A stretch of DNA of 64,000 nt, from NCBI RefSeq assembly GCF_000306235.2, contig NZ_AKWZ02000010.1, positions 1,240,001-1,304,000 on the forward strand, written 5' to 3'. The first letter of the stretch is position 1; the number at the start of each line of letters is the position of its first letter. The stretch is from Leptospira fainei serovar Hurstbridge str. BUT 6 (GTDB lineage Bacteria > Spirochaetota > Leptospiria > Leptospirales > Leptospiraceae). A program made the translations under genes and the position numbers. Of the stretch, positions 1 through 9,280 are shown in pieces. Under the pieces are notes generated by a model that ran no database searches, was not told the origin of the DNA, and saw only the letters and a list, made by a program, of their open reading frames with translations.

Positions 1-194
1 CCGGGAATTAAGCGTGGACGAATTGTATCTGTTTTGACCGAAGCTACTGCTTTCTCGATTCCTTCTTTAGCTTTGTTAACGTCCCGAGCCAACATATGGA
101 CCTTGGCCTTTCCAAAGGCGGCCACGATCGCGGCGGATCCGGCGCCCATAGTTCCATTTGCGCCGAGGACGGTTACGGTTTTGATTTCCCTCAT
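1..194 (-). CDS. 3-hydroxyacyl-CoA dehydrogenase-like protein, N-terminal fragment
   Basis: Only the first 64 codons are inside the window; the gene runs off the left edge. The N-terminus is a Rossmann dinucleotide-binding loop, GANGTMGAG at about residues 11-19, after a beta strand (KTVTVLG) and before an alanine-rich helix. This is the form seen in 3-hydroxyacyl-CoA dehydrogenases of fatty-acid beta-oxidation, which oxidise 3-hydroxyacyl-CoA with NAD+. The start is ATG at 194-192. No Shine-Dalgarno is visible, but a perfect TATAAT lies 3 bases upstream on this strand (203-198), so the mRNA could be leaderless. Other NAD-binding dehydrogenases of the same fold cannot be excluded from so short a piece. 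Confidence 0.6.
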   Translation of the reverse strand, partial: MREIKTVTVLGANGTMGAGSAAIVAAFGKAKVHMLARDVNKAKEGIEKAVASVKTDTIRPRLIP

Positions 195-574
195 GAAATT
201 ATACCAACGTCTAGGTTATTTTAAATATAATCCCTGTTTAAAACATGCTTTCGGGAGGGAAAGGCTTTTTTCATCTAATAAATGGCTGCTTTAGGCACAG
301 AGAGGCAGAGTTTGTAGAACGGACGTTACGTTCGAAAAAAAAATATGCTCAGTATGTAAGTTGGTTTTTCTCGTTCCAATTGAAAATGCGGATGCAGTCC
401 GTTTGTAGGTTCGTTTTTTCTATCGCCTAAGTATTGAAAACGATCCTCTCCTGCTTCGAAAAAAACAAGACCTCCCTTTCGAGCTTGCACGGCTACGCAA
501 TTCCACGGTATTCCGATAATCTAGATATTATGTGAATTCGAAAAAAGAATCGTGAGTGAGAAGAGGAACCCGCC
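195..574. other. intergenic region between divergent genes
   Basis: This gap of about 380 bases separates the divergent dehydrogenase and Amt-cyclase genes and should hold both promoters. I found no convincing coding region; short open frames here lack a ribosome binding site and have low-complexity composition. An AGAGGA element about 8 bases before the ATG at 575 is a good ribosome binding site for the Amt-cyclase gene. I looked for a sigma-54 type promoter, expected for a nitrogen-regulated amt gene, and did not see one matching the consensus. Confidence 0.5.
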
Positions 575-2674
575 ATGCCGATCAATAAAAGTTTGCTGGA
601 TATTTTATGGATTTTGGTCTGCTCCGGACTTGTCCTGATCATGCAAGGCGGTTTTTTAGTTCTCGAATCCGGCTTAACCAGGGCTAAAAACTCGATCAAT
701 GTCGCGATAAAAAATGTTGCCGATTTTGGAGTAGCGACTCTTCTTTTTTATTCCTTCGGTTTTGGCCTGATGTTCGGGACGTCTTGGTACGGCTTTTTTG
801 GCACGTCCCAATTTTTTCCCGAATTTCCGGAAGGAAAGGCTTGGGGGCCCACATTTTTCATCTTCCAACTAGTATTTTGCGGGACGGCCGCTACCATTGT
901 TTCCGGCGCCGTTGCCGAACGATTAAAATTCAGTTCTTACATGCTGGCAACAGCTCTCATTTCAGGAATCATCTATCCGATCGTAAATCATTGGTGCTGG
1001 GGCGGGGGATCATTAGAAGAAAAAAACGGCTGGCTTTCCATTCTCGGGTTTCATGATTTTGCGGGATCAACGTTGGTACATAGCGTCGGAGGATGGGTTT
1101 CGCTTGCTTTACTATTAGTTGTCGGTCCGAGGATCGGACGATTTCCAAAGGACGGCAGCCCTCAGCAAGTTACGGGAAGTAATTTACCGATGGCAATGCT
1201 TGGAGGAATTCTTCTTTGGTTCGGATGGATGGGATTCAACGGAGGGAGCACTCTTTCGTTTAATGAGAATGTACCGGGAATTATTTTAAACACAGTCGTG
1301 GCTTCCGGCTTTTCCATGATGATTGCCATGCTAGCCGCCTGGCTTCTCAAAGGTTTTCCCGAAGCTACTGCACCTCTGAACGGGTCTTTGATCGGGTTGG
1401 TTGCAATTACGGCTGGAGCGGACTGTGTTACTCCCTTTCAATCGGCAGTTATCGGAACGATCGCCGGTCTTCTAATATCCCCTTCCGAATTTCTCTTAGA
1501 AAAATTGAAGATCGACGATGCCGTCGGAGCGGTTCCCGTACATTTGATCGGAGGTATTTGGGGGACTTTAGCAACCGGAATTTTTGGAAATCTTTCCATC
1601 ATGCAACACGAAACGGGACGTCTTTCCCTACTATTAATCCAGTCCTCGGGCATCCTTTTAGTGGGCGCTTTCTCGTTTGGAGTCGCATACTTGGCTTTCT
1701 GGCTCTTGAATCGGTTTTATACACTTCGAGTGGACGGTGATGAAGAGCGCATGGGGTTGAACATCTCCGAACATAAGGCTACCACGGAGCTCATCGACCT
1801 CTTTTTGGCGATGGATTACCAGAGAAAAACCGGAGATTTGGCAAAAGACGTTCCGGTAGAACCGTTTACGGAGGTAGGACAAATTGCGGAGAGATACAAT
1901 CTCGTCTTGGGTAAAGTGCGAAATACCTTGGCGGAAAATGAAAAGGCTCGGCAAGAAATTTTAGAGGCCTATGAGAGAGTGAGCTTTGAGCAGGATCGAG
2001 CCGAGAAGTTGTTATTAAACGTACTTCCTCCTTCGATTGCAGCGGAGTTGAAGCAAAACGTGGGCTTAATTGCGGACAGTTATCCGAATGTTTCGATCTT
2101 ATTCGCGGATATCGTCGGATTTACTCAGCTTTCTTCGAGTATGAAGCCGGAATCCGTCGTTAAACTGCTAAATCAAATTTTTTCCCACTTCGATATCCTT
2201 GCAGAGAAGTACCGATTGGAGAAAATTAAGACGATCGGCGACGCATATATGGCTGTAGGAGGCCTACCGATCCCGGATAAGGATCATCCTCTACTTGTAG
2301 CCCATATGGCCTGGGATATGAAAGAGATTTTATCTCGATTTAAGTTAAAGAAACTCGGTACCGGGTTAAGCATGAGGATCGGGATCAATACCGGACCGGT
2401 TGTCGCAGGCGTTATAGGAACAAAAAAGTTTATTTATGATATCTGGGGTGATGCGGTAAATGTGGCCAGTCGCATGGAATCGCATGGTATTGCCGGTGAA
2501 ATTCAGGTTACGGAATCGACTGCGGAAGCGATTCAGTCCGATTTCGAGTTAACTGAGCGAGGAAATATAGAGGTTAAAGGAAAAGGGTTCGTGAAAGCCT
2601 TTATAGTGAGTCGCCGAATTCGTACTCCGGAGCAAAGTCTTAGTCATTTAAACTTTTCCCTAGGCTCTAACTAG
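575..2674 (+). CDS. ammonium transporter fused to class III adenylate cyclase
   Basis: A 699-residue fusion. Residues 1 to about 385 are a full Amt/MEP channel with about 11 membrane helices, the pore twin histidines (H169 and H323) and the conserved Asp of the DFAGSTLVH motif (D161). Residues about 400-480 form a charged helical linker. Residues about 495-680 are a class III nucleotide cyclase: metal aspartates D512 (FADIVGFT) and D556 (KTIGDAY), purine-selecting K552 and D622, and transition-state N629 and R633. K with D at the selecting positions indicates ATP, so cAMP is the likely product. By analogy with other Amt-signalling fusions, transport or binding of ammonium probably controls the cytoplasmic cyclase; this is inference. 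No glnB (PII) gene is adjacent. The start follows a good AGAGGA site. Confidence 0.92.
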   Translation: MPINKSLLDILWILVCSGLVLIMQGGFLVLESGLTRAKNSINVAIKNVADFGVATLLFYSFGFGLMFGTSWYGFFGTSQFFPEFPEGKAWGPTFFIFQLVFCGTAATIVSGAVAERLKFSSYMLATALISGIIYPIVNHWCWGGGSLEEKNGWLSILGFHDFAGSTLVHSVGGWVSLALLLVVGPRIGRFPKDGSPQQVTGSNLPMAMLGGILLWFGWMGFNGGSTLSFNENVPGIILNTVVASGFSMMIAMLAAWLLKGFPEATAPLNGSLIGLVAITAGADCVTPFQSAVIGTIAGLLISPSEFLLEKLKIDDAVGAVPVHLIGGIWGTLATGIFGNLSIMQHETGRLSLLLIQSSGILLVGAFSFGVAYLAFWLLNRFYTLRVDGDEERMGLNISEHKATTELIDLFLAMDYQRKTGDLAKDVPVEPFTEVGQIAERYNLVLGKVRNTLAENEKARQEILEAYERVSFEQDRAEKLLLNVLPPSIAAELKQNVGLIADSYPNVSILFADIVGFTQLSSSMKPESVVKLLNQIFSHFDILAEKYRLEKIKTIGDAYMAVGGLPIPDKDHPLLVAHMAWDMKEILSRFKLKKLGTGLSMRIGINTGPVVAGVIGTKKFIYDIWGDAVNVASRMESHGIAGEIQVTESTAEAIQSDFELTERGNIEVKGKGFVKAFIVSRRIRTPEQSLSHLNFSLGSN

Positions 2675-2822
2675 AGGTTGTATTAAAGATTTGCGAACCG
2701 TTTAGCATGCTTTAACAATTGAAAAGCAAAAAAGGTTTTACTCTTTTTGGTCGAGGTCATAGGAGTGGAAATTTGTTAGTGGAATTACGGAAGGATTTCC
2801 CGCGATACAAGGAGTATCTCCC

Positions 2823-3101
2823 ATGGTAGCTAAGAAGAAAGCAAAGAAAAAGGCCGCCCCAAAGAAGAAAGCGGCTAAAAAGAAAGTAGCAAAGAAAAAG
2901 CTAGTTAAGGCCCCGAAAAAGAAGGTCGTAAAGAAAGCAGTCAAGAAGGTGGCAAAGAAGAAAGTCGCAGCTAAGAAGCCGGCGACCTCCCGCCCTGCTT
3001 CTCCTGCACCAGCACCGGAAACTACTCCGGCGCCGAACCAAGGTTCTCTTTTTCCTTGGGGAAATTCAGGCAATTCAGGGGAAGGAGAAGGCAACCCATA
3101 A
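2823..3101 (+). CDS. histone H1-like lysine/alanine-rich protein
   Basis: A 92-residue very basic protein. Residues 1 to about 57 are almost entirely Lys, Ala and Val in KKxA/KKV repeats, like the C-terminal tail of eukaryotic histone H1 and bacterial H1-like proteins (Hc1/Hc2, AlgP). The last 35 residues switch to a Pro/Ala then Gly/Ser/Asn-rich acidic tail. Such proteins bind DNA non-specifically and may compact the nucleoid; that role is inferred from composition only. AAGGAG lies about 9 bases before the ATG. Nearly the whole reverse complement is also open, which is a by-product of the repetitive AAG/AAA codons. Confidence 0.75.
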   Translation: MVAKKKAKKKAAPKKKAAKKKVAKKKLVKAPKKKVVKKAVKKVAKKKVAAKKPATSRPASPAPAPETTPAPNQGSLFPWGNSGNSGEGEGNP

Positions 3102-3102
3102 G

Positions 3103-4287
3103 TTGCCTTCCTCAAGCAAAACCCTAATCCCGTTCCCTACGGCTCGTAGGGACGGGATTCTGACGACGCTCTTCCTAAGTTTCTTCCTCATCTCAACTTC
3201 ATCTCTATTTACCCAACCGGTTTCACCTCAGTACGCAAAAGTTCTCTGTTTGCGCGCTAGCTCCGGCTGTGAATGCCGAAACCCGATTACACAATCTCTA
3301 ACTCGTTTTTTTCATGGAGAAGCGGTTATCGTTGATTTACCGTATGCAAGAGATGAATACGTTTCCATCCGAAATGAAGCCAAACGGTGCCTCTTTCCTA
3401 AAAATAATCTCAAATTTCTGACGTACAAGTCCGGCTTTCAACCCATGGAAACCAAAAAGGATCATTCTCCGAAGCCGTTGGAATTTCTACTGTATAGCGC
3501 CGATGAAAAAGAGCTCAAGAATTTGTCGTCGGCGAACTTAGGACGTTATTATCCCACATATTATCATCTAGCGTTAGAAGAAGCATACCCCGGGACGATT
3601 GTTTCGGTCCTTTCTCCGTCAGGAAAGGAAATCGGGAAGGCATCCGCCTCCTTTTTGGAACAAGTCCGCTGGGAAGGAAGCGGTGTCGCGAAGGACGGGA
3701 CCAAATATCATTTTGCCGGCGATGGAAGATTTGAAACGTACGATTTAGAGTGGGGTTGGGGTGCAGGATACGGTTTCCAAGTATTTCCTTACAGGACCTT
3801 GGCGGTGAGCTTTAGGGACCTATGCGCAAAAATGGGAAATCGAATCCCGAATTGCAATAAATCCAAAGTGATCGGAAGTCTTGCCTTGATTCCGAAAATC
3901 CGCGAGAAACGAATTCGCATGCCTGACGGAAAATTTCACGATGGCTTCTTTTGTATTAATGATACGGGCTCTCCTATGTACATTCGCGGAGATCGAGTGG
4001 ATATTTTCGTAGGAACTCATGGTGGTGGAAGTCCGTATCAACCGAAGGAACTTTCCCGAAACGTATTTTTAGATGCCGGAATTCAGCCTTTGGTTCCTTG
4101 GGATTGGAGATTTTACACTTCGGAGAAGGAACGGGAATGGTGCTCGGAAGATAAGCTTCCAAAGGACCCATTTTCGCCCAAGGCAGGAGAATGTGATTCC
4201 GATTACCATGCCAATGCTCCCGAGAAAGGAATGGATTTGTATGTGTTTTTTAGAAAGGACGGAAGTTTGGTTCGGTGCAGAAGCTAG
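3103..4287 (+). CDS. secreted 3D-domain (MltA-like barrel) protein
   Basis: A 394-residue protein. A basic N-terminus followed by a hydrophobic stretch (about residues 19-37) looks like a signal peptide. Near residues 283-305 the motif INDTGSPMYIRGDRVDIFVG matches the 3D domain signature (DTG, then I-x-G-x-R-x-D-x-F) shared by MltA lytic transglycosylases and YocH-like wall proteins, so a role in peptidoglycan or envelope binding is plausible. Several cysteines in the exported region could form disulfides. The rest is not recognised. The chosen start is TTG, one base after the stop of the H1-like gene, with GGAGAAGG 12 bases upstream; translational coupling is likely. The family assignment rests on one motif. 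Confidence 0.6.
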   Translation: MPSSSKTLIPFPTARRDGILTTLFLSFFLISTSSLFTQPVSPQYAKVLCLRASSGCECRNPITQSLTRFFHGEAVIVDLPYARDEYVSIRNEAKRCLFPKNNLKFLTYKSGFQPMETKKDHSPKPLEFLLYSADEKELKNLSSANLGRYYPTYYHLALEEAYPGTIVSVLSPSGKEIGKASASFLEQVRWEGSGVAKDGTKYHFAGDGRFETYDLEWGWGAGYGFQVFPYRTLAVSFRDLCAKMGNRIPNCNKSKVIGSLALIPKIREKRIRMPDGKFHDGFFCINDTGSPMYIRGDRVDIFVGTHGGGSPYQPKELSRNVFLDAGIQPLVPWDWRFYTSEKEREWCSEDKLPKDPFSPKAGECDSDYHANAPEKGMDLYVFFRKDGSLVRCRS

Positions 4288-4342
4288 AAAAACCGTCGTG
4301 CCAGGTTTTCGGCTTATAAGATTTCAGTCATTAGGAGAAATT

Positions 4343-4705
4343 CTAATGTAATCTTCCTCGATAGGAACTGGATTTTTTCCATCCGGCATCGGTCTTATGA
4401 TCGGTGATATAGACGATCAAATCGGCGCTCGATTTGCTCGAAGTAACGGAAACTTTTGCATTTGCATCCGATGAATAATTCGTATAGTACCAGATCTCAT
4501 CCTTACCTTTTGCATCGTATCTGTATTTGGTTACATAAACGACAATATCCGCATCCGATTTGGATTTGGTAAAATATATCCTTAAATCGGGAGATTGTAG
4601 ATGGCGGTCCGTTAAATAAATTTCTCCGGAAAATATCGGAAAAGCGCCGAATACTCCGGCAAACACAATCGGAATCAGTTTATTCATAAATCTTTTATAA
4701 TGCAT
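4343..4705 (-). CDS. small secreted repeat protein, DUF6150-like
   Basis: A 120-residue protein with a signal peptide (hydrophobic core about residues 10-24, cleavage near FSG). The mature part is a run of short repeats pairing a Ser/Asp-rich turn with a beta strand: SKSDADIVVYVTKYRYDAKG, then SSDANAKVSV, then SKSSADLIVYITDHKTDAG. This spacing resembles the DUF6150 family, whose predicted fold is a knotted repeat barrel; I recognise the pattern but cannot confirm it. The gene begins 7 bases after the stop of the M48 protease gene, so the two are probably co-transcribed. The start may be the ATG at 4705 or the second Met (residue 7), which leaves a tidier signal peptide. Confidence 0.6.
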   Translation of the reverse strand: MHYKRFMNKLIPIVFAGVFGAFPIFSGEIYLTDRHLQSPDLRIYFTKSKSDADIVVYVTKYRYDAKGKDEIWYYTNYSSDANAKVSVTSSKSSADLIVYITDHKTDAGWKKSSSYRGRLH

Positions 4706-4712
4706 AAAGACA

Positions 4713-6722
4713 TTACTGAATAATTAACATTTCTATTTTTCCTTTTTTATTATATTTCACGAACGTATCCCCTTTTTCGTAGTAATCGTGAAATTCCCCC
4801 TGCTTTTTGTACTTAGATCCCAAGAATTTTTCAGTAGTCGGTCTTGTCGCACCTACGGTAACTCCGTTGCCTAAACCGGGGCTTGACTCGCCGAGAACTT
4901 TTATCTGTACAACTTGTCCCATGTCCAGGACGAACGCAGTGTCTTTATTATCGTAGATAAAGTATTCCAACCCGCTTGATTTGTCTGTCTGGATCCGTTT
5001 CGGTTTTCCCCAATTTTTTAAAAGGTCTTCCAATTTATCGCCAGGCCCGACCCCGCCTACTTTCAAAGTTAGTTTGGAATCTTTCGCGGGAGGCGGAGGT
5101 AATTCAATATTCTGAATTTTCGCCAATACCTTTGCCCAACCGGAAGTTGAATCGTAATTATTCAGATAATAATTTGCCAAATTTTTGGACTTAGCATCAA
5201 GACTATTATACGATTCCAGTAGCGCGATATTTAGAAGAGGGGTGAAATTCTCATAAATATAGTCGGGATCGATCCGCTGTTTCTGAGCCGTCGAGTTGAC
5301 TATAGTCTTTAGATAATCCGCAACTTGGGGGTTCTTGGAACTTTGAGCTAAGAGATTATTAACCTTCTGATCTATCGAAATTGCCAGTCGATTAAAAAGT
5401 TCCCGCGCTTCCTCTTTACGATTTGTCCAATATAATACTACTCCAAGATTATTGGCTAACGGAACGGTTCCCTCGGCCTGGAATGCCTTCGTCGCGATAC
5501 TTACCGCTACATCCAAATCCTTATCGTCGGCGGAATAAGAAAGTAGAACCGCGTAATTGGATAAGAAATAAGGGTCGTCTATTTTGAGAATTATCGTTCT
5601 ATAATATTCTAAAGCTTTGTTATAAGCGGCTTCATTGCCCGGAACCGTTCTGAAAACCGCTCGTTGCTTCTTTTCTTGGGGAAAAATCATGCTGTCTCGA
5701 AAGGAAGGCATATCAATCACGGGCTTGACTTTGAGTTCTTCGCTTGAAACGGTAGCCATCCAAATTTTGTGCAGGCAGATCGCTAACGCCTTACTTAAAT
5801 AAATATTCTCCGGGTAGCGCTTAATTGCATCTTCTAAATTTGTTCTCGATTGGTCTAGATTTTTGCCTAACTGGATGTCGTCGAAGGTTCTCTCCATAGT
5901 CGCCAAAAAGGAATATAAATCTTTCTTATCCGTATTTAAACGGGATAGGCGTTCGTTCGGAGAGGGATGACTGGAAAAATAAGACGATCCGACTAATTCG
6001 GTTCTCGTTTTATCCGCTTTAGAAGCCGCTAATGAATCTTTATACGATTGCTCGACTTCATTTAAGGCTTGGAGAGTAACCAACATATACTCTCCGCCGT
6101 AACCGGCTCTATCCAATAAAAATAAGCCCGTTTGGTCCGCGTCAAGTTCTTGCTCCTGAGAGAATTTAGTGTTCTCGAGAAAGGCCTTCCCGGCTTCCTC
6201 GTTTTTCAAAGCATAGAATTTTTTTACGCTGTTTAAAACATGTTTATTATAAAAGTGAGATAATTCATGCGAAAGCACGCCTGCGATGTATCGTTCTCGA
6301 TGGAAGTCGAGGTTGCTTGCGGCATTTGCTTCCCGTTGGGAGATGATTTGATCCAGAGAATCCAGAGCGCCGGAATGAATGCAAAATTGGCCGCCGGCCA
6401 TAGCGAAGGCGTTGAAAGAGGGATCTTTAACGATTTTATAAACTATAGGGAATGGAGGATTTCCCGAGTTCTGAGATAATCTTGCGAACGCATTATCGAT
6501 GGATTTTTTCCAGTCTTTGTAATCGGGTAAAACCGTCTTAGTTTTGATTAGATTCGCAAACTGAACGTTACTCTGTCTGACTAGCTGAGCATAAAGTTCC
6601 GAGTCGAATGAAATTTCCTTTTCTTGCGCCGTTGTCGAAAATGTGGCGCTAAAATAGAATAGTGCAAAGAGCAAAAATTTAGATGATTTTAGGAAAGACT
6701 TTTCTTTGTTTGAAGGGCGCAT
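4713..6722 (-). CDS. M48-family metalloprotease with TPR-like region
   Basis: A 669-residue exported protein. An N-terminal signal peptide (about residues 14-32) is followed by an M48 peptidase domain: the zinc motif HELSH lies in a helix (GVLSHELSHFYNKHV, about residue 150), and the third ligand is in ELDADQTGLF about 45 residues later, as in BepA/YfgC-type proteases. A long helical middle region (about 300-520) reads as degenerate TPRs. The C-terminal 110 residues form a beta-rich module, seen in other leptospiral proteins, with a GDKLEDLLKNWGKPKR motif resembling an outer-membrane-assembly (SmpA/BamE-like) fold. Probable role: periplasmic quality control of envelope proteins. GGAG sits 9 bases before the ATG. 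Confidence 0.85.
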   Translation of the reverse strand: MRPSNKEKSFLKSSKFLLFALFYFSATFSTTAQEKEISFDSELYAQLVRQSNVQFANLIKTKTVLPDYKDWKKSIDNAFARLSQNSGNPPFPIVYKIVKDPSFNAFAMAGGQFCIHSGALDSLDQIISQREANAASNLDFHRERYIAGVLSHELSHFYNKHVLNSVKKFYALKNEEAGKAFLENTKFSQEQELDADQTGLFLLDRAGYGGEYMLVTLQALNEVEQSYKDSLAASKADKTRTELVGSSYFSSHPSPNERLSRLNTDKKDLYSFLATMERTFDDIQLGKNLDQSRTNLEDAIKRYPENIYLSKALAICLHKIWMATVSSEELKVKPVIDMPSFRDSMIFPQEKKQRAVFRTVPGNEAAYNKALEYYRTIILKIDDPYFLSNYAVLLSYSADDKDLDVAVSIATKAFQAEGTVPLANNLGVVLYWTNRKEEARELFNRLAISIDQKVNNLLAQSSKNPQVADYLKTIVNSTAQKQRIDPDYIYENFTPLLNIALLESYNSLDAKSKNLANYYLNNYDSTSGWAKVLAKIQNIELPPPPAKDSKLTLKVGGVGPGDKLEDLLKNWGKPKRIQTDKSSGLEYFIYDNKDTAFVLDMGQVVQIKVLGESSPGLGNGVTVGATRPTTEKFLGSKYKKQGEFHDYYEKGDTFVKYNKKGKIEMLIIQ

Positions 6723-6894
6723 AGCGGTAGCTCCGGCTGGGAAACATACCAGTCAAAAATTCGAATGTCAACCGGAAACTAAATAATCAGAGGTCATTTA
6801 GAACTAGTTCAATAAATTATTCCCGAATGCATCAAGAAAATAGGTTAGTGGACTCGGCGGACATTTTGAGGAAATGCCGGCGGAGAATTCGCAA

Positions 6895-7761
6895 TCAGGT
6901 AATTGCGTGGTCCACTAAAATTATGATATTGACTAAGAAAAGGTGTACGATGCTGAAAAAGAAAAATCCCCTGGCGAATTTCGGCTCCGGATTGAGAAAA
7001 AGCTTAACGGAAAGATAAAGTATTGCCGCGCTAAGAAAAATTGAAGAGGCCATATATAGAACGCCCATGCTTGGTTCCGCCCAGTAGAACGCGATGACCG
7101 AGCCGATATACAGGACAGTATAAAATAGGATCGACCTTACTGTCTCCTTGACTCCCTTTACGACCGGAAGCATGGGAAAATTTGCATCACTGTAATCTTC
7201 TTTTAGAAAAATAGCCAAGGCCCAAAAATGCACCGGCGTCCAAAGAAAGATCATTAAAAAAAGAATCCAGGAAGGTAATGGCAATGAATTGCTGACGGCC
7301 GCATATCCGATTAACGGGCCGACGCAACCTGCAACGCCGCCTATTACAATATTTTGATGTGTTCTCGGTTTCAAAAGTATCGTGTACAAAAAGACGTAAG
7401 CGATTAGTGCGGAAAATGCACAAAGAGCGGTTAATAAATTTGCAAAGTAGTACAGGATGGCAAACGAAAGCGCCATCATTATGAATCCTACCGTTGACGC
7501 CTTTAAGGAGCTGATTCTTCCCGTGGGGATCGGTCGATTCGCAGTTCGTTTCATTTTCGAGTCACGATCTTTTTCAATGACTTGATTGAAGATGAAAGAG
7601 GCTGAAGACATCAAAAAAGTTCCGAATAATGTCGCAAAAACCAACAGTGCGGTCGGCGATGTCGGGGCGCCTAAATATAAACCGGGGACGGCGGTGGCTA
7701 GAACTAACGACGATACTCTTGGTTTAATCATCAGGTTCCAGTCGGTAAAAAAATTATTCAT
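6895..7761 (-). CDS. ctaB: protoheme IX farnesyltransferase (heme O synthase)
   Basis: A 288-residue UbiA-family membrane prenyltransferase with about eight or nine helices. The first Asp-rich motif, [15 protein letters not shown] followed by NRPIPTGRI, and the second conserved loop around [14 protein letters not shown] are both present, along with the family motif PVHFWALAI. It converts heme B to heme O using farnesyl diphosphate, for insertion into the cytochrome oxidase. It starts 4 bases after the ctaA stop, so it forms an operon with ctaA, and the cox structural genes lie just across the divergent promoter region. Confidence 0.95.
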   Translation of the reverse strand: MNNFFTDWNLMIKPRVSSLVLATAVPGLYLGAPTSPTALLVFATLFGTFLMSSASFIFNQVIEKDRDSKMKRTANRPIPTGRISSLKASTVGFIMMALSFAILYYFANLLTALCAFSALIAYVFLYTILLKPRTHQNIVIGGVAGCVGPLIGYAAVSNSLPLPSWILFLMIFLWTPVHFWALAIFLKEDYSDANFPMLPVVKGVKETVRSILFYTVLYIGSVIAFYWAEPSMGVLYMASSIFLSAAILYLSVKLFLNPEPKFARGFFFFSIVHLFLVNIIILVDHAIT

Positions 7762-7765
7762 AGCG

Positions 7766-8704
7766 TTAGGAAACCTGTTCCTTTGTCAATTCTCTGGCCC
7801 GAAGGATCCACACAGTATAGAGCGCAGAAAGTAACAGTACGGCAACGCCGGTATGAGCAGCAGTGACTAATTTGGGAAGTTTATACAACACATTTAGGAT
7901 GCCTAATAAGAACTGAAATAGAACGAGAGCAACGGAGATTCTAATGTAATTCTTCACCTTTGGTGAAAAGTCCTTCAATGATCCGTAAAGATTGACTATA
8001 AGCACGAAGAGTAGAACCAAATAGGCTCCGAAGCGATGCTGGACTTGGATGGCTGTTTTTTCTTCGTACACGGTAGGGATCCATTCTCCGTTACAAGTAG
8101 GGAATTCCGGGCAAGCTAAACCTGCATAATGAGAGCTTACTCTCCCGCCTAAAATAATTTGAAATAATACGAGTAAGACGCCTATAAAAATTACGATCTG
8201 TTCTTTTTTGAATAAACTTCCGAAGGAAATAAATTCACCGGAGTCCCCGTCCTTTTCGATTTCCGATGCTTTCAAATTCGCGGTAACGATGCAGAGTAAA
8301 AATAAAATGGCGTTCAATAAATGCAGATTAACCGAAGTCGGATCCAGTAATAAGGTAACCGTTAATCTGCCTAAGTTTGCTTGGGACGCGATTAAGAGGA
8401 GTCCGATAATGAAAAATTTCAAAAACGGCCGTCTCAGTTCCCGGGAAGTCGCGGTCCAAACAGTCCCGCCGATTAGTATGAAACCTAATATCATGGAATA
8501 ATAGCGATGCCCTACTTCCATAAAAATCCCGAAATCAAAATCGGGGAACACTTTGCCAAAGCAAAGTGGCCAGTCCGGACAAGCCAAACCGGAATCCGTA
8601 GCCCTCACCAGCGGACCATATAGTAAATTCAGAAAAATCAACGCCGAATAGATGATTAAATAGAGGGTGAATTTGCGAATTTGAGAAGAGCTCGAATTTG
8701 CCAT
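7766..8704 (-). CDS. ctaA: heme A synthase
   Basis: A 312-residue CtaA/Cox15 membrane protein with eight predicted helices in two related halves. Conserved histidines are seen in GHRYYSM, NLHLLNA, VQHRFGA and AAHTGVA. Each half carries a Cys pair in an extracellular loop: CPDWPLC in the first and CPEFPTC in the second, the arrangement of the bacterial type with loop disulfides. It oxidises the C8 methyl group of heme O to a formyl group, giving heme A. It is the first gene of a ctaA-ctaB operon divergent from the cox operon. Confidence 0.95.
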   Translation of the reverse strand: MANSSSSQIRKFTLYLIIYSALIFLNLLYGPLVRATDSGLACPDWPLCFGKVFPDFDFGIFMEVGHRYYSMILGFILIGGTVWTATSRELRRPFLKFFIIGLLLIASQANLGRLTVTLLLDPTSVNLHLLNAILFLLCIVTANLKASEIEKDGDSGEFISFGSLFKKEQIVIFIGVLLVLFQIILGGRVSSHYAGLACPEFPTCNGEWIPTVYEEKTAIQVQHRFGAYLVLLFVLIVNLYGSLKDFSPKVKNYIRISVALVLFQFLLGILNVLYKLPKLVTAAHTGVAVLLLSALYTVWILRARELTKEQVS

Positions 8705-9121
8705 TTAGGAATTTCCCGGGTGCGGTCGCCTTCGATTACCATAGTCAGTGCGGCTCATATGGGGGCAAGATATTTGGGATTTGCTTTCTGATTCTTCTCT
8801 GAGAATGAATCTCATGCAGAATTTAGAGAAAGTTTCCGGACGATTTTCGGGAAGAACGACGAGTTCTTTCGATAAACGAGACAAAACTGATTCCGCATTT
8901 TGGGAAAGAAAATTTTAAAACTTCTTATTTTGCTCAAAGTGCGCCTCCGCCATTTCTGTGCGGCGATTTTATTCCTAAACTTATGTCAGGAAACTATGAA
9001 GATATTTCTCCGGAGCAAAAACGCTTCCAAAAAAAACCGCACCCTTTGACATTGGTTGGTGATTCCGCTTCCTAAGAGGCGTGAGTCGTTTTTCCTCTTA
9101 CCAACTAGGAGTTGTTCCTCA
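8705..9121. other. divergent promoter region between ctaA and the cox operon
   Basis: About 417 bases without a convincing gene. A perfect TTGACA lies at 9046-9051, pointing toward the cox genes, but the expected -10 position about 17 bases on (near TCCTAA) is poor, so this is only a candidate promoter. A 37-codon open frame from an ATG near 8803 has no good ribosome binding site and is not called. AGGAG at 9107-9111 serves the small cox-operon gene at 9122. Confidence 0.4.
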
Positions 9122-9280
9122 ATGAGCCAGAACGACCATTACAACAAAGCTGGATTTTGGACTTTTATTGTGGTGTTAGCCGCAAATGTTCTATACTTCG
9201 TTTATCTTTCGTTCATGCATCACGGCGTGAAAGATTACAATCATGTCGCACCGTCTTCGGCTGCAACTCAAGCGAAGTAA
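9122..9280 (+). CDS. small single-pass membrane protein heading the cox operon
   Basis: A 52-residue protein: a short polar N-terminus (MSQNDHYNKAG), one hydrophobic helix (FWTFIVVLAANVLYFVYLSF, about residues 12-31) and a polar Ala/Ser-rich tail. The frame is open further upstream, but the ATG at 9122 is the supported start, with AGGAG 10 bases before it. It lies immediately upstream of, and overlaps, the SCO1 gene. Size, topology and position suggest an oxidase accessory or small subunit, perhaps filling the place of the subunit IV that is otherwise missing here. Sequence homology to CoxD/CtaF is not evident by eye. Confidence 0.65.
   Translation: MSQNDHYNKAGFWTFIVVLAANVLYFVYLSFMHHGVKDYNHVAPSSAATQAK

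Noticed and set aside
245..430. 61-codon plus-strand frame in the first gap
   Set aside because: No ribosome binding site and no protein-like composition.
470..574. Sigma-54 promoter for the Amt-cyclase gene
   Set aside because: A TTGC/GCAA palindrome is present near 485-501, but it does not fit the TGGC-N8-TTGC spacing.
2738..3115. Phe/Ala-rich open frame antisense to the H1-like gene
   Set aside because: It is the complement of AAG/AAA/GCA repeats, with no signal for translation.
8803..8917. 37-codon frame upstream of the cox operon
   Set aside because: Length is within chance and the ribosome binding site is weak.
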